Shown piece after piece: positions 10,972 through 23,325 of a stretch of DNA of 64,000 nt. The notes under the pieces are model-generated. The model worked only from the letters and a program-made list of their open reading frames with translations. It made no database searches and was not told the origin of the DNA. The stretch covers positions 4,974,616 to 5,038,615 of the forward strand of contig VZSR01001854.1 in the NCBI GenBank assembly GCA_013398615.1. Reading direction: 5' to 3'. This DNA is from Brachypodius melanocephalos. Lineage: Eukaryota; Chordata; Aves; Passeriformes; Pycnonotidae. Every line of letters starts with the position of its first letter. Position 1 is the first letter of the stretch. The position numbers and the translations under genes are program-made.

Positions 10972-13900
10972 ATTTAGGACACCACCTCAGGCACATTGCC
11001 AACAGCTACCACAATACACCTCCTGTTTGGAACTAGACAATCTTTACGTTCCCTTCCCACACTATTGATTCTGTGATTCTTTGAATGCTCAAGGCCTCCA
11101 TAGGTAGATGGAGTAAAGCAAAGATGGAGTATAGTAAAAAGTTTCTGGCTTGAACCACATCTTGGAAGGGAATAATTGATCTGTGACAAAATTACTCATG
11201 TGAAAGAGTGAACAGCAGTAGTGTGATCAGGGAAGGATGATGGTGTGAACCACAGCCAGCTTATTAGATGGTTAAATTACATCCTTTGAGTCCTAATGGA
11301 GGAAAACTAGTACATAACCCTGAGTGAGATGCTAAGCAAAAGAATATATCCTTGTTTTCCTCTTCAGTTTATCCTTTCTGCTAGCTCAGTCAGCCCCTAA
11401 ATCACTCCCTGCTAAGTGCACAAGAACTGTTGTGGCTTATGTACATCTCTTCTTGCTCAGTCTCTCTCTTTTTTTAACCATCCAGATGGCTAAAAATAGC
11501 CAGTTCCATCTTTTTAGACTTTTGTGGATTTAAGTGGAGAAATGGGTGTCTACATCCACTATTTATCTCAAGTGCCACTGACTCAGATGAAGGGAAGAAG
11601 TAAGAGTCTTGTCTGTCTCCCCCATTGTCTGCACTAAATCTTAATGAAGCTTGATGGAGGAGAAGTGTTGTTGCAAGAAGGACACAGGCAGGGATATTCA
11701 CCTCCCAAAAAAATCCAATCTACAATTTCTACCGATCATTTTCACATCTTTTTACTAAGGTCTTGATTTACAGGCTTAAACTGAAGACATAAATTCTTCA
11801 GCCGTGAACCCACCACTAATTCTGTCAACATGTTGCTCTGCTTGAGAGATTCAAAAAGTGATTTACTTTCCATAACTTGGGCCCTTTACCAAGCCAGCAT
11901 ATTTCTCAGTATGGTAGAGAACATATTTCTCAGTATTTCTCAGTACAGTAGAGAACACTTAGAATCCACTTCCAGCTTCCACAATCTTCCCTCTATATCT
12001 GCCCTTAGTATACCTAGAGAAAGAAAAGACAGTGGCAAAGAAAATGACCTGTAAGATTACCGAGTCCATTTCCTTAGAAGGATAGGGCACAGTCACATGA
12101 GAGATAATGTATCAGATATTAAAGTAATTTCACCTGATCTTAGCCAACAGGTCAGATCAAATACCTATTGTACATGACAGCTCCATGAGTTTGTGTATTT
12201 AGCCACATTGCAGTAAATAGACAAAACCTCTGCAGTGAGCACACGCTCCTTGTCTGGTTTGGTGCATTGAATCCTACACACTGACCCCATCTGTGGCAGC
12301 TTTGCTTTTCAGGTAAGTCAGGATACAGGAAATGCAGACAAGGACCCTCACAGAGGTATGATTTCAAAAAGCCCCCAAAAGTGTCAGTAGAGTCCCAGAG
12401 TTAAAATGTCATGTGTGCATTGGAACAAGCACTCTTTTGGCTTATAGTAGGTTGGACACCATTATCCCCATACACAGGAACTTAATGCCAGGCAAAGGGT
12501 GTCCTCTATTAAATCCTGACATAGGACATTCAATAAAAAGCCTATTTAGAAATAAATTAACAACAAAACATAGTGAATTAAAAGCCACAATGGAGGAAAA
12601 TAATTTAAGGAATGGAATAACGAGAACAATTTTCAGCCATGAAATGTTTTTATCTTCTGATAACTTGCAAACGGTAAAGCCATGAATTTATGCATAAGAT
12701 ACAATACACAACAAAGAGATAATTCATATTCAAATCTCATGGTCCTCCATCACGCATCCCTCTGTTTATATGTAGATAGTCTTATGAGAAAATGACACCA
12801 GGCACAACCAAAATTATGAGACAGCAAGTCAAGCCTGAAGATAATAATTACTTAGTTCACAGAGGCACAGTGAAATTCTTCAGCTCACTGTCTTGGTGGC
12901 CTGCAGTGACAAATGTATCATGTGAAAGTAGTAAATTAGAAGGATATTCTTTCCTTTTTTTTTTTTTCTGAAACACTTAGTGAACTAATAACTGTTTGAC
13001 AATTGTATGGCTGATATTTCAGAGGAAAAGGGGAACATGTGGCTGACTGAGAGCACCAAATCCTTTCCCATTTACATTACTGTAAATCTTGAACAAGTCC
13101 ATTGGTTTTAGCTGAATTACTTGGGTTATCAATGGCATAAGGTAGCAGAAAAATGGTCAAAGGGATCACATTTTACTATGGGAAGGCAGTTTCTTTCAAA
13201 AGAAAGCACATTATATAAACTACAAGGAATACTCAGTGTCCTAGTTAAAGGTAATGTGGTAAAATAAAACAATGAAAAATTAATTTAATCTCATAAAATA
13301 AAAGCATTAGAAAAACTTATTTACAACATTTTCCCCTTGATAAAAGGGACTATTTATCATTTTGTCAAGATGCTTAGCTATTCAAGGACTTCGTTAGACT
13401 AGCCTATTGAGATATATTTAGCAGTTTACACAAGAAATGCCTTAGTTGTCTCTTTTTCCTGAGAAAAGTTTGACTATTTACGGTTTCATCAACACTGAGA
13501 TCCTCCTTTTTTCCCCCTCAAAACAGTCAACAGAGCAATTAATTATGACATTTCTCTCAAGATGACTACAGGTTGGAAAGTGTGCAAAGTGTCTGTTTAA
13601 TATAAAGATACATTTAAACTTCCTAATTGCTAGAATCATGATATACAATAGTCTTTTCTCATAGAAATTGTGATTAAATAGTCATAGGATGTCGAAGAAT
13701 AAAGTACTTCTGGCACTTCTGTAAGAGAAATTTAACATCAAGAAGATTTTGTTCTAATGAGTCTTAAAGCAGCAACATGTTACTGTTAAGAAATGCCAAT
13801 ACATAATTCTGCCTTGGGATTTTTTTAATGTGCATGTTTGTATTCCTTCTCCAGATTTTTTTTTTTTCTTTAAGAGCATTTTTCTCTTCCAGTCTCTGAA

Positions 13901-15335
13901 GTCACTTAGAAAATTATAGTAGTGTGCTTTCATTCCTATTAAATCTGTAGTAATGCTTGTACAGTTTGCTCACTGTACTGGCCAAGTTCTTTGTAAATTA
14001 AATAGTGTATCTTAGGTCCTAAATGTGATTTCACCATTTGCCTGATGTAAACCAAACGCCACATATTCATTGACTTTTAAACTAGCTGAAGCTCTCACAA
14101 GAAATGCAAGAGGACATTGAGAAGAAAGCCTGGTTTTTGAAAGGATATAAAGTGCAGCTTCTAAAATGGAGGGCTTCTTCCAGGATTTCCAGGTCTGCTC
14201 ATAAACCAGAGAGAACTTAAATGTAACAGATGAATACAAACAAGGGAATGCTAAAACCATCTGCTAAGATGAGTTACAACAAAAAAGAAATATTAGAAGA
14301 TTCTAGTGTGTATAAGATATAAAGTATGATCATAAGAAGATATAAAATCACAGAGAATTCAAAAATCTCTATATGAGGTCTATCAACATGAAGTTAAGAA
14401 AATTATCTTAATTCACAAATCTTTAAACAGAACTTTTCTAAGCATACGCTAACATAGAACCTGGACTTGGAAACATTTGTTGGTCCAAAAAAATTGATTT
14501 GAATTGATTATTTTTTTCTTTAAAATTTTGTGCAGGAAATTAGAATATTATTTTACAATTCTATATTCAAGAAGATGGAAACCTGAGGAGAAAGATGCTA
14601 ATGGGGAAAATTACTGCAGAATAATACATTCAGATTTGTATAGTTTTTCTGGCCCATTAAGCTAGTATGGCATTTTCAGATATCTATGGTAATTGTAGTA
14701 GAAGAAGAGCTAATAATGGATCTCAGCTAATTTTCAATAAGAATTTCAGAAACCCGATGTAATAATAAAAGGAAGTTTAAATTAGTACTGTCTACTTAAA
14801 ATTTTACTTCAAATATTTCATTCTATTCCACAAGAAGTGTTAATTCACTAACATTCTGCTAATTACAGCCCTTTTACTTATTCCATTTTATTGCATGCTT
14901 GCCTCAAAAATATCTATCATGTATCATACATTCAAAATATGACTTATATTTACAGAATAATTTAAAGAAGTCAAGCCTACTATTTAATAATAATGTGTCA
15001 TAATGAAGACAACCTTCCCAAGACAGTTCAAGAAACCCAATTCAGTTCTTAATTCATATTATAATAAATGCTTAATAAATATGAACAGGTAATGCAAAAC
15101 AGTATTTGATTTATTTGATTTCTTTTTTCTGTTCATAAATTATCTGCAAACAGAACACATTATTCTTCAGTTATTGAATTATTTGAATTACAGATTTATT
15201 CCTCAAAAATATACTGGTAATTTATTAGATATCTAACAACTCTGAGGTAGTTTATTTTGAATATTTAATTTAAAAACTAGGTTATTTATATTAGCTACAC
15301 AGCTCATTTTTGTTCTTAAACTAGATAAGCTTGAC
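10972..15335. other. AT-rich noncoding stretch with a short internal duplication
   Basis: At 11899-11955 a 'catatttctcagta' unit and the following 'gtagagaaca' are duplicated imperfectly, with an extra partial copy. Poly-T runs lie near 12955-12967 and 13856-13867. Open frames of 60-90 codons are present on both strands, but none is recognisable. No genes, RNAs or datable repeats seen. Confidence 0.5.
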
Positions 15336-15339
15336 TATT

Positions 15340-15445
15340 AAATCTCAGGTGTCTGATGCAAATTGTTTTGATTACAATTCAGCGAGATTTCTTCAAAGGC
15401 GATTATTCACTAGAATAATTTACAGAGCATGAAATAAAGTAATAT
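15340..15445. promoter_or_regulatory. Possible enhancer core with POU, paired SOX and TCF-like sites
   Basis: ATGCAAAT (15356-15363, POU octamer) overlaps an inverted repeat AATTGT-7 bases-ACAATT (15361-15379), which is two opposed SOX-type cores. CTTCAAAGG (15391-15399, reverse of a TCF/LEF core) and GATTATTC follow at once, with CpGs in 'cagcgag' and 'ggcgatt'. The density within about 60 bases is greater than anywhere else I noticed in the window. Function and conservation are inferred from motifs only. Confidence 0.35.
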
Positions 15446-15538
15446 TTGTGTCAAAGTCTAAAATTTCCATAAGATTCCACAGCTCCTAAGTCCTTAGTTA
15501 ATACCTGTTGCATAGGAAGGGATGTAATTATTTCTTTA

Positions 15539-15725
15539 GTGTCAAAGTTAACTCTGCAGGTCTCTCTAGTGCGCACCAGCAATGCAGGCGGCAGGGCACG
15601 GCCACACAGCCAAGGAGGTGTGAGCTACAGCGGCCAGCTAAAGCCAGGAGCCACAAGGACTGCACCAAAGTCTGCTCAAGCAGATGAGCACACAGGCAGG
15701 CTCAAACCCAGGTGGCATTAAGTGT
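15539..15725. other. GC-rich island, unassigned
   Basis: About 190 bases much richer in G, C and CpG than the surrounding AT-rich DNA ('gtgcgcacc', 'gcaggcggcagggcacggcc', 'acagcggcc'). The plus strand is open for 60 codons, but the peptide (rich in G, A, R, P) matches no family I know. It could be a fragment of a GC-rich retroelement LTR, a noncoding exon or an isolated CpG patch. Confidence 0.3.
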
Positions 15726-17240
15726 TTAATGTTTAAATGAGTAAGAAAATAATAATAAAAAAAGCATAATTTCTTGTCTCCCATTATGTTCTCCTTCTCT
15801 CACAATCAAGTTTGTTTTTTTTTTTTTTCCTTTCCCCTGCAAGCAGACTACCCATTTTGATGGAAAAATTCTCAGACTGCACTGCACTTCCTTATCTCCT
15901 GTGAGGATCTCCTCTGCACTCCTGCTCTCTCTGGAATCCCAGTGATGGCAACACCAGATCTGCATGCAGAGCAAACACAGAGTAAGCATCTGGGACCCAT
16001 CCTGTGGGTAATTAAAAGAAATGCTTGTTCCTTACAGGAGAGCAGATTCAATAGAACTTATCAATTTCAGTGATTTAACTGTTCACAGCCGCTACTGCAG
16101 AGAACAAATTATTAACAAAGGTTACAGGAAAATATCAATGCTAACTTAAGCAATATTTTTATTTCAATACTTAGAATTCAGGCAAGCCCTACGATAATTA
16201 TTTTTAAGACCTAACTAAACAATATACCAAAGAACGCCAATTCTACTTCCTGTATGCCTTCTATAAATTATTGGTATCATAGGAAGAGTTAAAAAGGCTA
16301 AAGGAAGCAATTCTGCAGCCATCCTTTGAGACTGTGTCATGGAAATCACCTAGATCTCCCAAGTTACCAAGAATTTAATTTAGTTTTGGCGGTGTGTTAT
16401 TTTTGTTTTGTTACTGTACATCCAAGATTCATTCAAAATTAACTTTCAAGACCCTGATAAGAAGCATTGTTAAGGTTTATAGAATTGGTAGGTCAAAGGT
16501 AATGATAGTTTATTGAGGTTTGATAGTGGTAAATGCTTTGGAAGGCATTTTCGTGACAGATTTTACAGGTCTATGCCTTTTTTAACGTTTTTCCACTGAC
16601 AAGAAAGTTTCTGTTATTTTCAATCCAATTTGAATTTGAGTCAGTATGACATTTTTGGGTGGTTTTGATAAACAAGCTCTGGTAGCAGAAAGAGCAGACA
16701 GGCAAATAATTTTTCCGCAAAATAAATTAATGCAGCTTAATGTCACAAAGTAAGTGTTGCTTACCTGAAAAGCAAAGTGCTTACTCAAAGATTTTCTGAA
16801 ACACCTCAGTGGGGATTTTTTTTGTTGTGTTCCCGTAGTTCCTGTAGAAACTATGATGACAGCAAAGTGTTGGGGCTCTGATGGAATCCTCTGGTCTGAT
16901 ATTCATCAACTACACTAGAATCCCAATTCTCTGCAGTCTTGTCTAATTGTGGACCCAAGTTTTTTTTCCTCCAGCACACTGTGCACATATTCTTTGGTAC
17001 TTTAACAGTGAAAAATCTCCTATTTTGTTTGTTTCTATGATGAGATTACCTTAACTTTCCTTAACCAATACCTTAATTTTCTACCCTGTTTCCACACTTT
17101 TCAACAGTCTACCATCAAAGCATCATTTAATTTACTTATCTATTATTTTAGTTGCTTCGGAGTATGAAGCGGCAAGTCACATAAAACTCAGGCTATTAGG
17201 AAATTAACCAAATATACTGGAAATATTTATTACTAAAATA
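15726..17240. other. Noncoding stretch, nothing assigned
   Basis: AT-rich, with a poly-T run at about 15817-15829 and pyrimidine-rich patches. An 87-codon minus-strand frame (15726-15989) contains a lysine run from the poly-T and is not credible as a gene. No repeat family recognised. Confidence 0.5.
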
Positions 17241-17262
17241 TGCATGCATCTACTTAGATAAA

Positions 17263-17289
17263 AACATACAGGTTGTTCACCTGTATGTT
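17263..17289. repeat. Perfect hairpin, 11-bp arms, 5-base loop
   Basis: AACATACAGGT (17263-17273) and ACCTGTATGTT (17279-17289) are exact reverse complements separated by 'tgttc'. The arms end exactly at mismatched flanks. The stem is too short for a microRNA precursor. It could be a chance palindrome or a binding site for a dimeric factor. Confidence 0.85.
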
Positions 17290-17540
17290 CTCTTGTTTAT
17301 TTTCTTTTTCCTTCTGAACTTCACAATTCAGGTAACTTTCTTCTAAGGAGTACTATGGCACCTAGCTTCCCTTTGAGCAGAGTCCCATAAGTATATCTTC
17401 TGCACTCGAAGTAATTAGCAAAAAAAAAATCTATTCTTTTCTAGCCTGTGCTGATATGTTAAACAGAGCAGTGTGACTTTTTCTTTTAGTCAAATATAGT
17501 TATAATTACCTTGATTTTGCACTTTAACTCCATGCAACAG

Positions 17541-17562
17541 AAAAAAAAAAAAAAAAAAAAAA
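17541..17562 (+). repeat. Poly-A tract (22 A)
   Basis: An uninterrupted run of 22 A. I could not recognise a retrogene or SINE body in front of it, and no AATAAA lies within the preceding 40 bases, so it is listed as a simple repeat. Confidence 0.95.
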
Positions 17563-18349
17563 GTCTTCTGATCACTTTTTGTTAATCTATCTGGATTCTA
17601 TGGAACCAGAAGTGTGACTCATCAGAAAAGTGGCCAAGATGTACTCTCACAGTGATACTGGTAGAAAACAGAACATCACTCTGAAATGAATATGATTTAT
17701 TATACAATATGGGACAAAAAATATTTTAAAATAAGCAAGCTGAATTCAGTGTGTTTAAATTTCCTGCAAGTATTGGTGAAAGAATTATCATTTACTATTA
17801 CTATTAATAACAATTATAAAGTCCCAAGTCATATCAAGGCCATATTGTGCTAAAAGATACATATCTGTGTATAGGCAACAACTCTTGGTCCTTGTCCAAA
17901 ATTTGCTATAAGATGAGTAAATAATGTGGAAAAAATTTGAGTGGTCAAAAAATTATTTGCAGTAGTTCACACATTTGATGTAGTCCTGAGAAACTGTTTC
18001 CCAAATAATCTAATTCACCACCTGTTCCCATACATATCAGGAAATATTGATTTTTAAATTTTGCAACATTTGTTTAAACATGAGATTAAATTTTCTGACA
18101 ATCCAAAGGAGATATAATTTTTATACTCCATATGGCTTTCATAAATATAAGGTATTATGGCAGCTAGCAAAGTATTCATGGCTCTTCCATGGATGCAAAG
18201 AACTGAGTATATGGGTGGAGATCTTCCATGCATATCACAGTGAAGTATTTTGTCACGTTTCTTTACAAAAAAAATTAATACAGTTCTCCCTCCGTTGTGT
18301 GCTCTTGGACATTATTTCGAGAGAGACTATTTACAACAGTGTGTTGTGA
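17563..18349. other. Noncoding stretch, nothing assigned
   Basis: AT-rich. One 100-codon plus-strand frame (18047-18349) ends just at the CR1 fragment that follows. It has no recognisable domain and is probably chance. Confidence 0.5.
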
Positions 18350-18617
18350 CAGGATAAGGAGGAATGGTTTCTCATAGAAAGAGCCTAGGTTTGGATTGAA
18401 TATCGAGAAGAAATTCTTTCCTCTGAGGGTGGTGAGGCACTGGAACAAGATGCTCAGAGAAGGTCTGGATGCCCCATCCCTGGAAAGGTTCGAGGCCAGG
18501 CTGAATAAGACTTTGAGACACCTGTTCTAGTGAAAGGTGTCCCTGCCCATGGCAAGAAGGTTATAGCTAGATGATCTTCAAAGTCTCATCCAACCCCAAC
18601 CATTCTGTCCTTCTATG
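18350..18617 (+). mobile_element. CR1 LINE, 3'-end fragment
   Basis: Sense CR1 3' UTR: 'ggaatggtttctcatagaaa', then 'gtgaggcactggaacaagat', 'tgctcagagaaggtctggat', 'ccatccctggaaaggttcga', 'gtccctgcccatggcaagaa', 'ctagatgatcttcaaagtct', 'catccaaccccaaccattct' and a closing 'gtccttctatg' derived from the CR1 terminal repeat. This is the best preserved CR1 in the window, about 270 bases, 5'-truncated. Confidence 0.95.
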
Positions 18618-21160
18618 CTTGATTTTAAATGCCTGATTTTAAACATAATTTCAAAACACTCTGTAAAACAAAACCCTTCCCCCTGATGACTTTATATCAT
18701 GCATTACCTCCAGTACTAGAGGTACGAAACATAATCACTGTTGGCATCAGCAAAAGAAAACTGACAGAAACATTGAAAAGCATTTGAAGAAAAAGTAAAC
18801 AGGAGAAATCTGGGGAACTGGGAAGATGGAACGGGTATGTGAATATGAGAAGGCAAAAAATCCCATCAGATAAATGATAATTTTCTAATGTGTATATAAA
18901 GAAATCTTTCTGGGAAAAAAATGTAGGTAAGATATATTTAGTGGTAAAATAGTGTTGATTCTCATGGCAGAGTAACAGCTTGGATTCCAGTGCACAGCAG
19001 AACAAAACACTTGTTGTGGTAATAGTAGCTGAAGGTAATGATCTTAGATGTAGCATCTTGGGCAGACAGAATGCTGGAGAAGTCACATGAGTGGAAGCCA
19101 GAAAAGGACAAATGGTTAAAACTACAGACTTAGAGGAGATAAAGTCTACAGTTTCAGAAAAAGGAATGGCAAACAACACAGTTTCAGAAATAGGATTCAA
19201 AGGAAAACAGTTTTAATTATAATTTCTTCACACGACAAAAGAAGCTCCTAGGGATTTTGAAAGCTGCTGAGAATCACCAAGTCCAGCTTATATCAATGAG
19301 AGTACCTGCACACTATGGACTTTTGAGAATCAGGACACTTCTAATTTGTTCTATCAACATCCATAGAATAACCATTGACATCTCTTCCAGAAAATCTTGG
19401 ACACAAATTTCACTTTAAAATCAGATTAAGAGAAGAAACCAAAAATTTACAGAGAGAAAGAATGGGAGCGATGTAGCACTATTCAGTACAATTCTTACAG
19501 ATGTTTGTCCTGGGCTCCATTTTTCTTATTTTGTCTTAAAATCAAACTGAATATTTGAAATCTGTTTTATAGAGAAAAGATTTTTACAACCCAGTAAGGT
19601 GGTGAGAAATAAGAAAAATATTCTCTGAGCTCCAAGCCTACCAATCTTCCAAGTTTTGAAAAAATGTTAGCTTTTTAAAAAATCAGCAATAGCAATAAAA
19701 TATTAACTAGATAAGTAATTTATATGAATAAAAATAAAAGCATTATAACTATTTACAGTTGCCTTGTGCCTGAAATATGTTAAATGAGTTGGTAACCTGT
19801 ATTCAGATTATAATATAAAGCACATATATGTACTTTTGCTTTGTTATTATAAATCTCACCAAAGAGACCATGAGTAGAAAGAAAATATTTCCTATTACTT
19901 CTGAAGGATTATCTCTTGGTAAAACAGGGATTATCTCAGTCTCTCACTATACTTACTCAGAGCATTAAGAACTGTCACTCTTTGCATAAGTTGCATTTCA
20001 CTTAATAATTTTTCTTCAGTTTCTTCTACCTTACAGAAAGAAGTTTACCATAGAATACGTTTTTGCAAAGTTTGGATCTTGGATTTAAGTGGCTTGAGAA
20101 ACACCTGGTTACTTTAACAAATTACCATCTTGATCACAGCTGCATACAGCAGTGAGGTTCTCTTGGTGTCATGCTGGTGTCTTATCCCCATCTCTATGAA
20201 GGAGTAAGAAAGTATAGGAGGATAAATTTAATTGATAAAATTGTCAGCATCCCATCTTTTTTGCTTAAAAAAGGCTAGTTTTTCTTGACCCTCCATTCAG
20301 GCAGGGAATATTTCTGTTTCTGTGTATTTTTCATTCCTTCCACCAGTTCTGAGAGCAAAGAGGAGGTTTAGCTGCACAATATAAATATGTAACGTGAAAG
20401 CTATGCAACCTGTCAGAGAATATTCCAGTGTTTAATGATGATTTTCAGAATGTAGGGTTTGAAGATTTCAGCTAGCATGCATACCTTGACCAGTGAAATA
20501 TATCCATACTTCCACTGTATCTATTTGAATATTTCAGTATTTTAAACTACTCCCATCCACCCAAAGCTAACCAGAGCCCGAAATCTCAAAGTCCTACTCA
20601 CAGGAGGAATATCAAGGAATAAAATCAGAAAAAGAGCCTTGTGAGAAGACTTTCCCAAATATCAGCCGCATTCTATTGAGGAGACAATGTTGTCAAAGAC
20701 AAAAACTATCCTACTTTTCAAGATGCTTTGGAAAAACAGTGAACAAAAAAATACTTACTAAATAAAACATTATTACATGGTGTAAAATTAAAGCAGGTGA
20801 ACAAAGTTTTTTCTTCAGTGTACAAGATCATAAGGAAAATCAAAGTTTCTTATTGGCTTCTCAGATCAGATCAAGACCTTTAGACAACAGGGGCTCAGAA
20901 AGACTAATTGTGCCTACAGTCAAAGTTCTGTCACATCAAATACAAGAGATTTGTGCTAATTTTAATACCGAGCATAGACTGAATTTTTCTGCATCTTTCA
21001 CCTTTAATTTAATGAAAAACAGGAAAATATTTTAAGTTGGTTTCTGAAGAATAGCATAGATACGTAGAAACATACAGCATGATTTTGATGCTGAGTAGTA
21101 ACATCTTGAGTCAGACCTATAGAGCTTTGTTATGCACTTAGTCTCCATATACTCAAAATG
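18618..21160. other. Noncoding stretch with the longest but unrecognised open frame
   Basis: Minus 18697-19200 is open for 167 codons, the longest in the window. Its product is rich in S, F, L and T with two similar short stretches (ISETVLFAIPF and FSETVDFIS). I see no signal peptide, membrane helix pattern or known motif, and the plus strand is simply purine-rich here, which lowers stop-codon frequency on the minus strand. Probably spurious. The rest is AT-rich without recognised features. Confidence 0.4.
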
Positions 21161-21342
21161 AGGAGTGAGATGCTGGAACAAGTTGCCCAGAGAATTGTGG
21201 ATGTTCTGGAAGACTTGAAGTGCAGATTGGATGGGACTTTGAGCAAACCAGTCTGATGGAATTTGCCCATCCCCATGGCAGAAGGTTGGAACTTGAAGGT
21301 CTTTAAGGTCCTTTACAGCCTAAAACATTCTATGATACTATG
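21161..21342 (+). mobile_element. CR1 LINE, 3'-end fragment
   Basis: 'gatgctggaacaagttgccc', 'gattggatgggactttgagc', 'ccccatggcagaaggttgga', 'acttgaaggtctttaaggtc' and a terminal 'acattctatgatactatga' follow the CR1 3' UTR order in sense direction. Roughly 180 bases, 5'-truncated and moderately diverged, with an almost intact terminal octamer repeat. Confidence 0.93.
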
Positions 21343-21534
21343 AAAAAATTTTAAGTATATTTTCCTCCTAAAATAGCATACCTTCTGTGACCTTTTTATT
21401 CCCAAGGAGAAACATGCACACTTCTTCACTCTTCACGAGTGTAAAGATGAAATTGTTGAGTTGGTGTATATTTTAAAGGCTTACTCCTCACCTCTATCAG
21501 CCTCAGTAGTATGAAATGGAAAAACATAGCAGGA

Positions 21535-21655
21535 AAGAAATGAAGGAGGGTTATTTAATTTGATCATTTTAATAAGGGAAAGAGTTGTTATGCAGCCACT
21601 GTGACATCATGCAAATTAAAGTAACTTCCACACCCTCAGTGCCACCTTCACATGG
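21535..21655. promoter_or_regulatory. Possible conserved noncoding element with POU and CRE-like sites
   Basis: TGACATCA (21602-21609, CRE/AP-1-like) abuts ATGCAAAT (21609-21616, POU octamer) followed by TTAAA. Upstream are TGATCA and TTTTAATAA words and 'ttatgcagcc'. Non-repetitive. The call is from motif adjacency only. Confidence 0.25.
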
Positions 21656-23040
21656 CAGAAAGTTTCAAGGACACATTTGAGGTTTGGTATGGTGCTCCAC
21701 TTCATCTCGTTTCTGCCCACTCTGAAAAGCACAGCATGAGAATCCTTTCAGTTAGGGTAGGGAGTGGATGAGAGGTAAACTGGTGTGGAGTCCATTTGTC
21801 TTTGCTCCAAAGGCACAATGGTATTTATTTGCGACAATTCTCGCATTCTTCTCAGACATGAGGAAGCACTTCTATGCACTTTTAACATTGGAAAAGATCT
21901 GGCCAAGTGCAGTCGATTAATTTTAGTATTTTTTTAATCTACAATGAAAATTTGAAGAAATATTTCTATTACTAAGAGCATATACATGGAAGAAATTCTC
22001 ATTTCATCAAAGGTTATTTATTGAAATTAAAGCTGAGCAAGTTAAAAAAAAATTATTGTAAATCATCAGATTAAATAATTTTGCATTTAGAAGGTACCCA
22101 CTATTATCTTTTCTTCATGACAGTCTATTTTAATAATAGACTACCAAGCAAAAATTGTACTGAATGCCTAATCTGACCTGTCAAATCTGTAAGAATTTGT
22201 GTCCAAAAATAATTCATAACAGGACTACATACATCAGGAACTAGATACATTATGCACAATCTAAAACAGATACAGAAATTATGCTATAGTCCCTTTAGCT
22301 TGTAATTTAGCTGCAGCATTAGAGCTAACATGGCAATTGCAATATTCTAAAATTATTAAGAGGTATCACACATCTCCTAAACTAAAATATATGTGCACAA
22401 CATTTTTTCTTAAGGACACAACTGGTATAAATTCATTGTTTACCATTTTTGCAGTTCTAGGGTGTGAGCTGAAATCACAGGGAAATCACAGTAAAACCAC
22501 TAAATCAGTAAACATAGGGTTAATCAAATGCTATTTTACTGGAAAATAACACAATTCTATAGCATAAATATCTCGTATCTAAATATTGTCTTTAGAAGTC
22601 TATTAATTTTTTAAATGCTTCAAAGTGCACAATACTTTGAAAAATCCTCAAATAATCAGAATATAAAAAAATATTTACAATTATTGCTCTCAATCAAATA
22701 CCTTTATATCAAAAGGAAGTAAGGAGATCAGATAGATAGAAAGCACTAAATCCAATAATGTTCGCATGGATCTTGGTTTGGATTTTATCTGTACAAGCAT
22801 CTCTATCAAGGACTGGAATATTTTCTATCTAATGTGGAAGGATTCAAATTACTTTTTTTTTTTTAAGAAAAAGACAGCACAGAATATTTTTCCTTTAACA
22901 ATAACACAGACAGAAACACTTATGAAGGGTCAGAGAGAGAAGAAAGAAGGAATGCTGCAAATTTGTACACACTGATGGTATAAAAATTGCAAGCAGAAAT
23001 CAAACATAAAATTAATTTTTGAGTAAATCAGTGTATTTTG

Positions 23041-23061
23041 GAAAGCTGTCTGACAGCTTTC
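23041..23061. repeat. Perfect palindrome, 10-bp arms, 1-base centre
   Basis: GAAAGCTGTC (23041-23050) and GACAGCTTTC (23052-23061) are exact reverse complements around a single T. The inner CTGTC/GACAG halves resemble paired MEIS/TGIF (TGACAG) sites in opposed orientation. Whether it is a bound site is unknown. Confidence 0.85.
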
Positions 23062-23292
23062 TATAATTATAGTCTAATTGGCAAATAATTTGAAATAATA
23101 TCTTAAAAACTGCTTTCAAAGAACAAAAAGAAAAACCTCTCCGGAAAATGTTGCATTGAATGTATAGAAAATAACTCAGTAGGAGGTATGAATTTAAAAA
23201 CAGGCTGGTTTTGGAAGCTGTAAATAATCATTTTAATAATGTAACATATCACATTGTTTATTTCATAGGGTTTTTTTGCAACTTCCTAACAG

Positions 23293-23325
23293 AATAAATT
23301 GCTATTAAAAAAAAAAAAAAAAAAA
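23293..23325 (+). repeat. AATAAA followed by a 19-A tract
   Basis: AATAAA (23293-23298) lies 8 bases before an uninterrupted A run (23307-23325). This pattern is expected of a retrocopied polyadenylated transcript, but the spacing is short and I cannot recognise any gene body upstream. It may simply be an A-rich repeat. Confidence 0.4.

Noticed and set aside
18697..19200. 167-codon minus-strand open frame, the longest in the window
   Set aside because: The plus strand is purine-rich, which suppresses stops on the minus strand; the product is S/F/L/T-rich with no motif, and the frame is not flanked by convincing gene signals.
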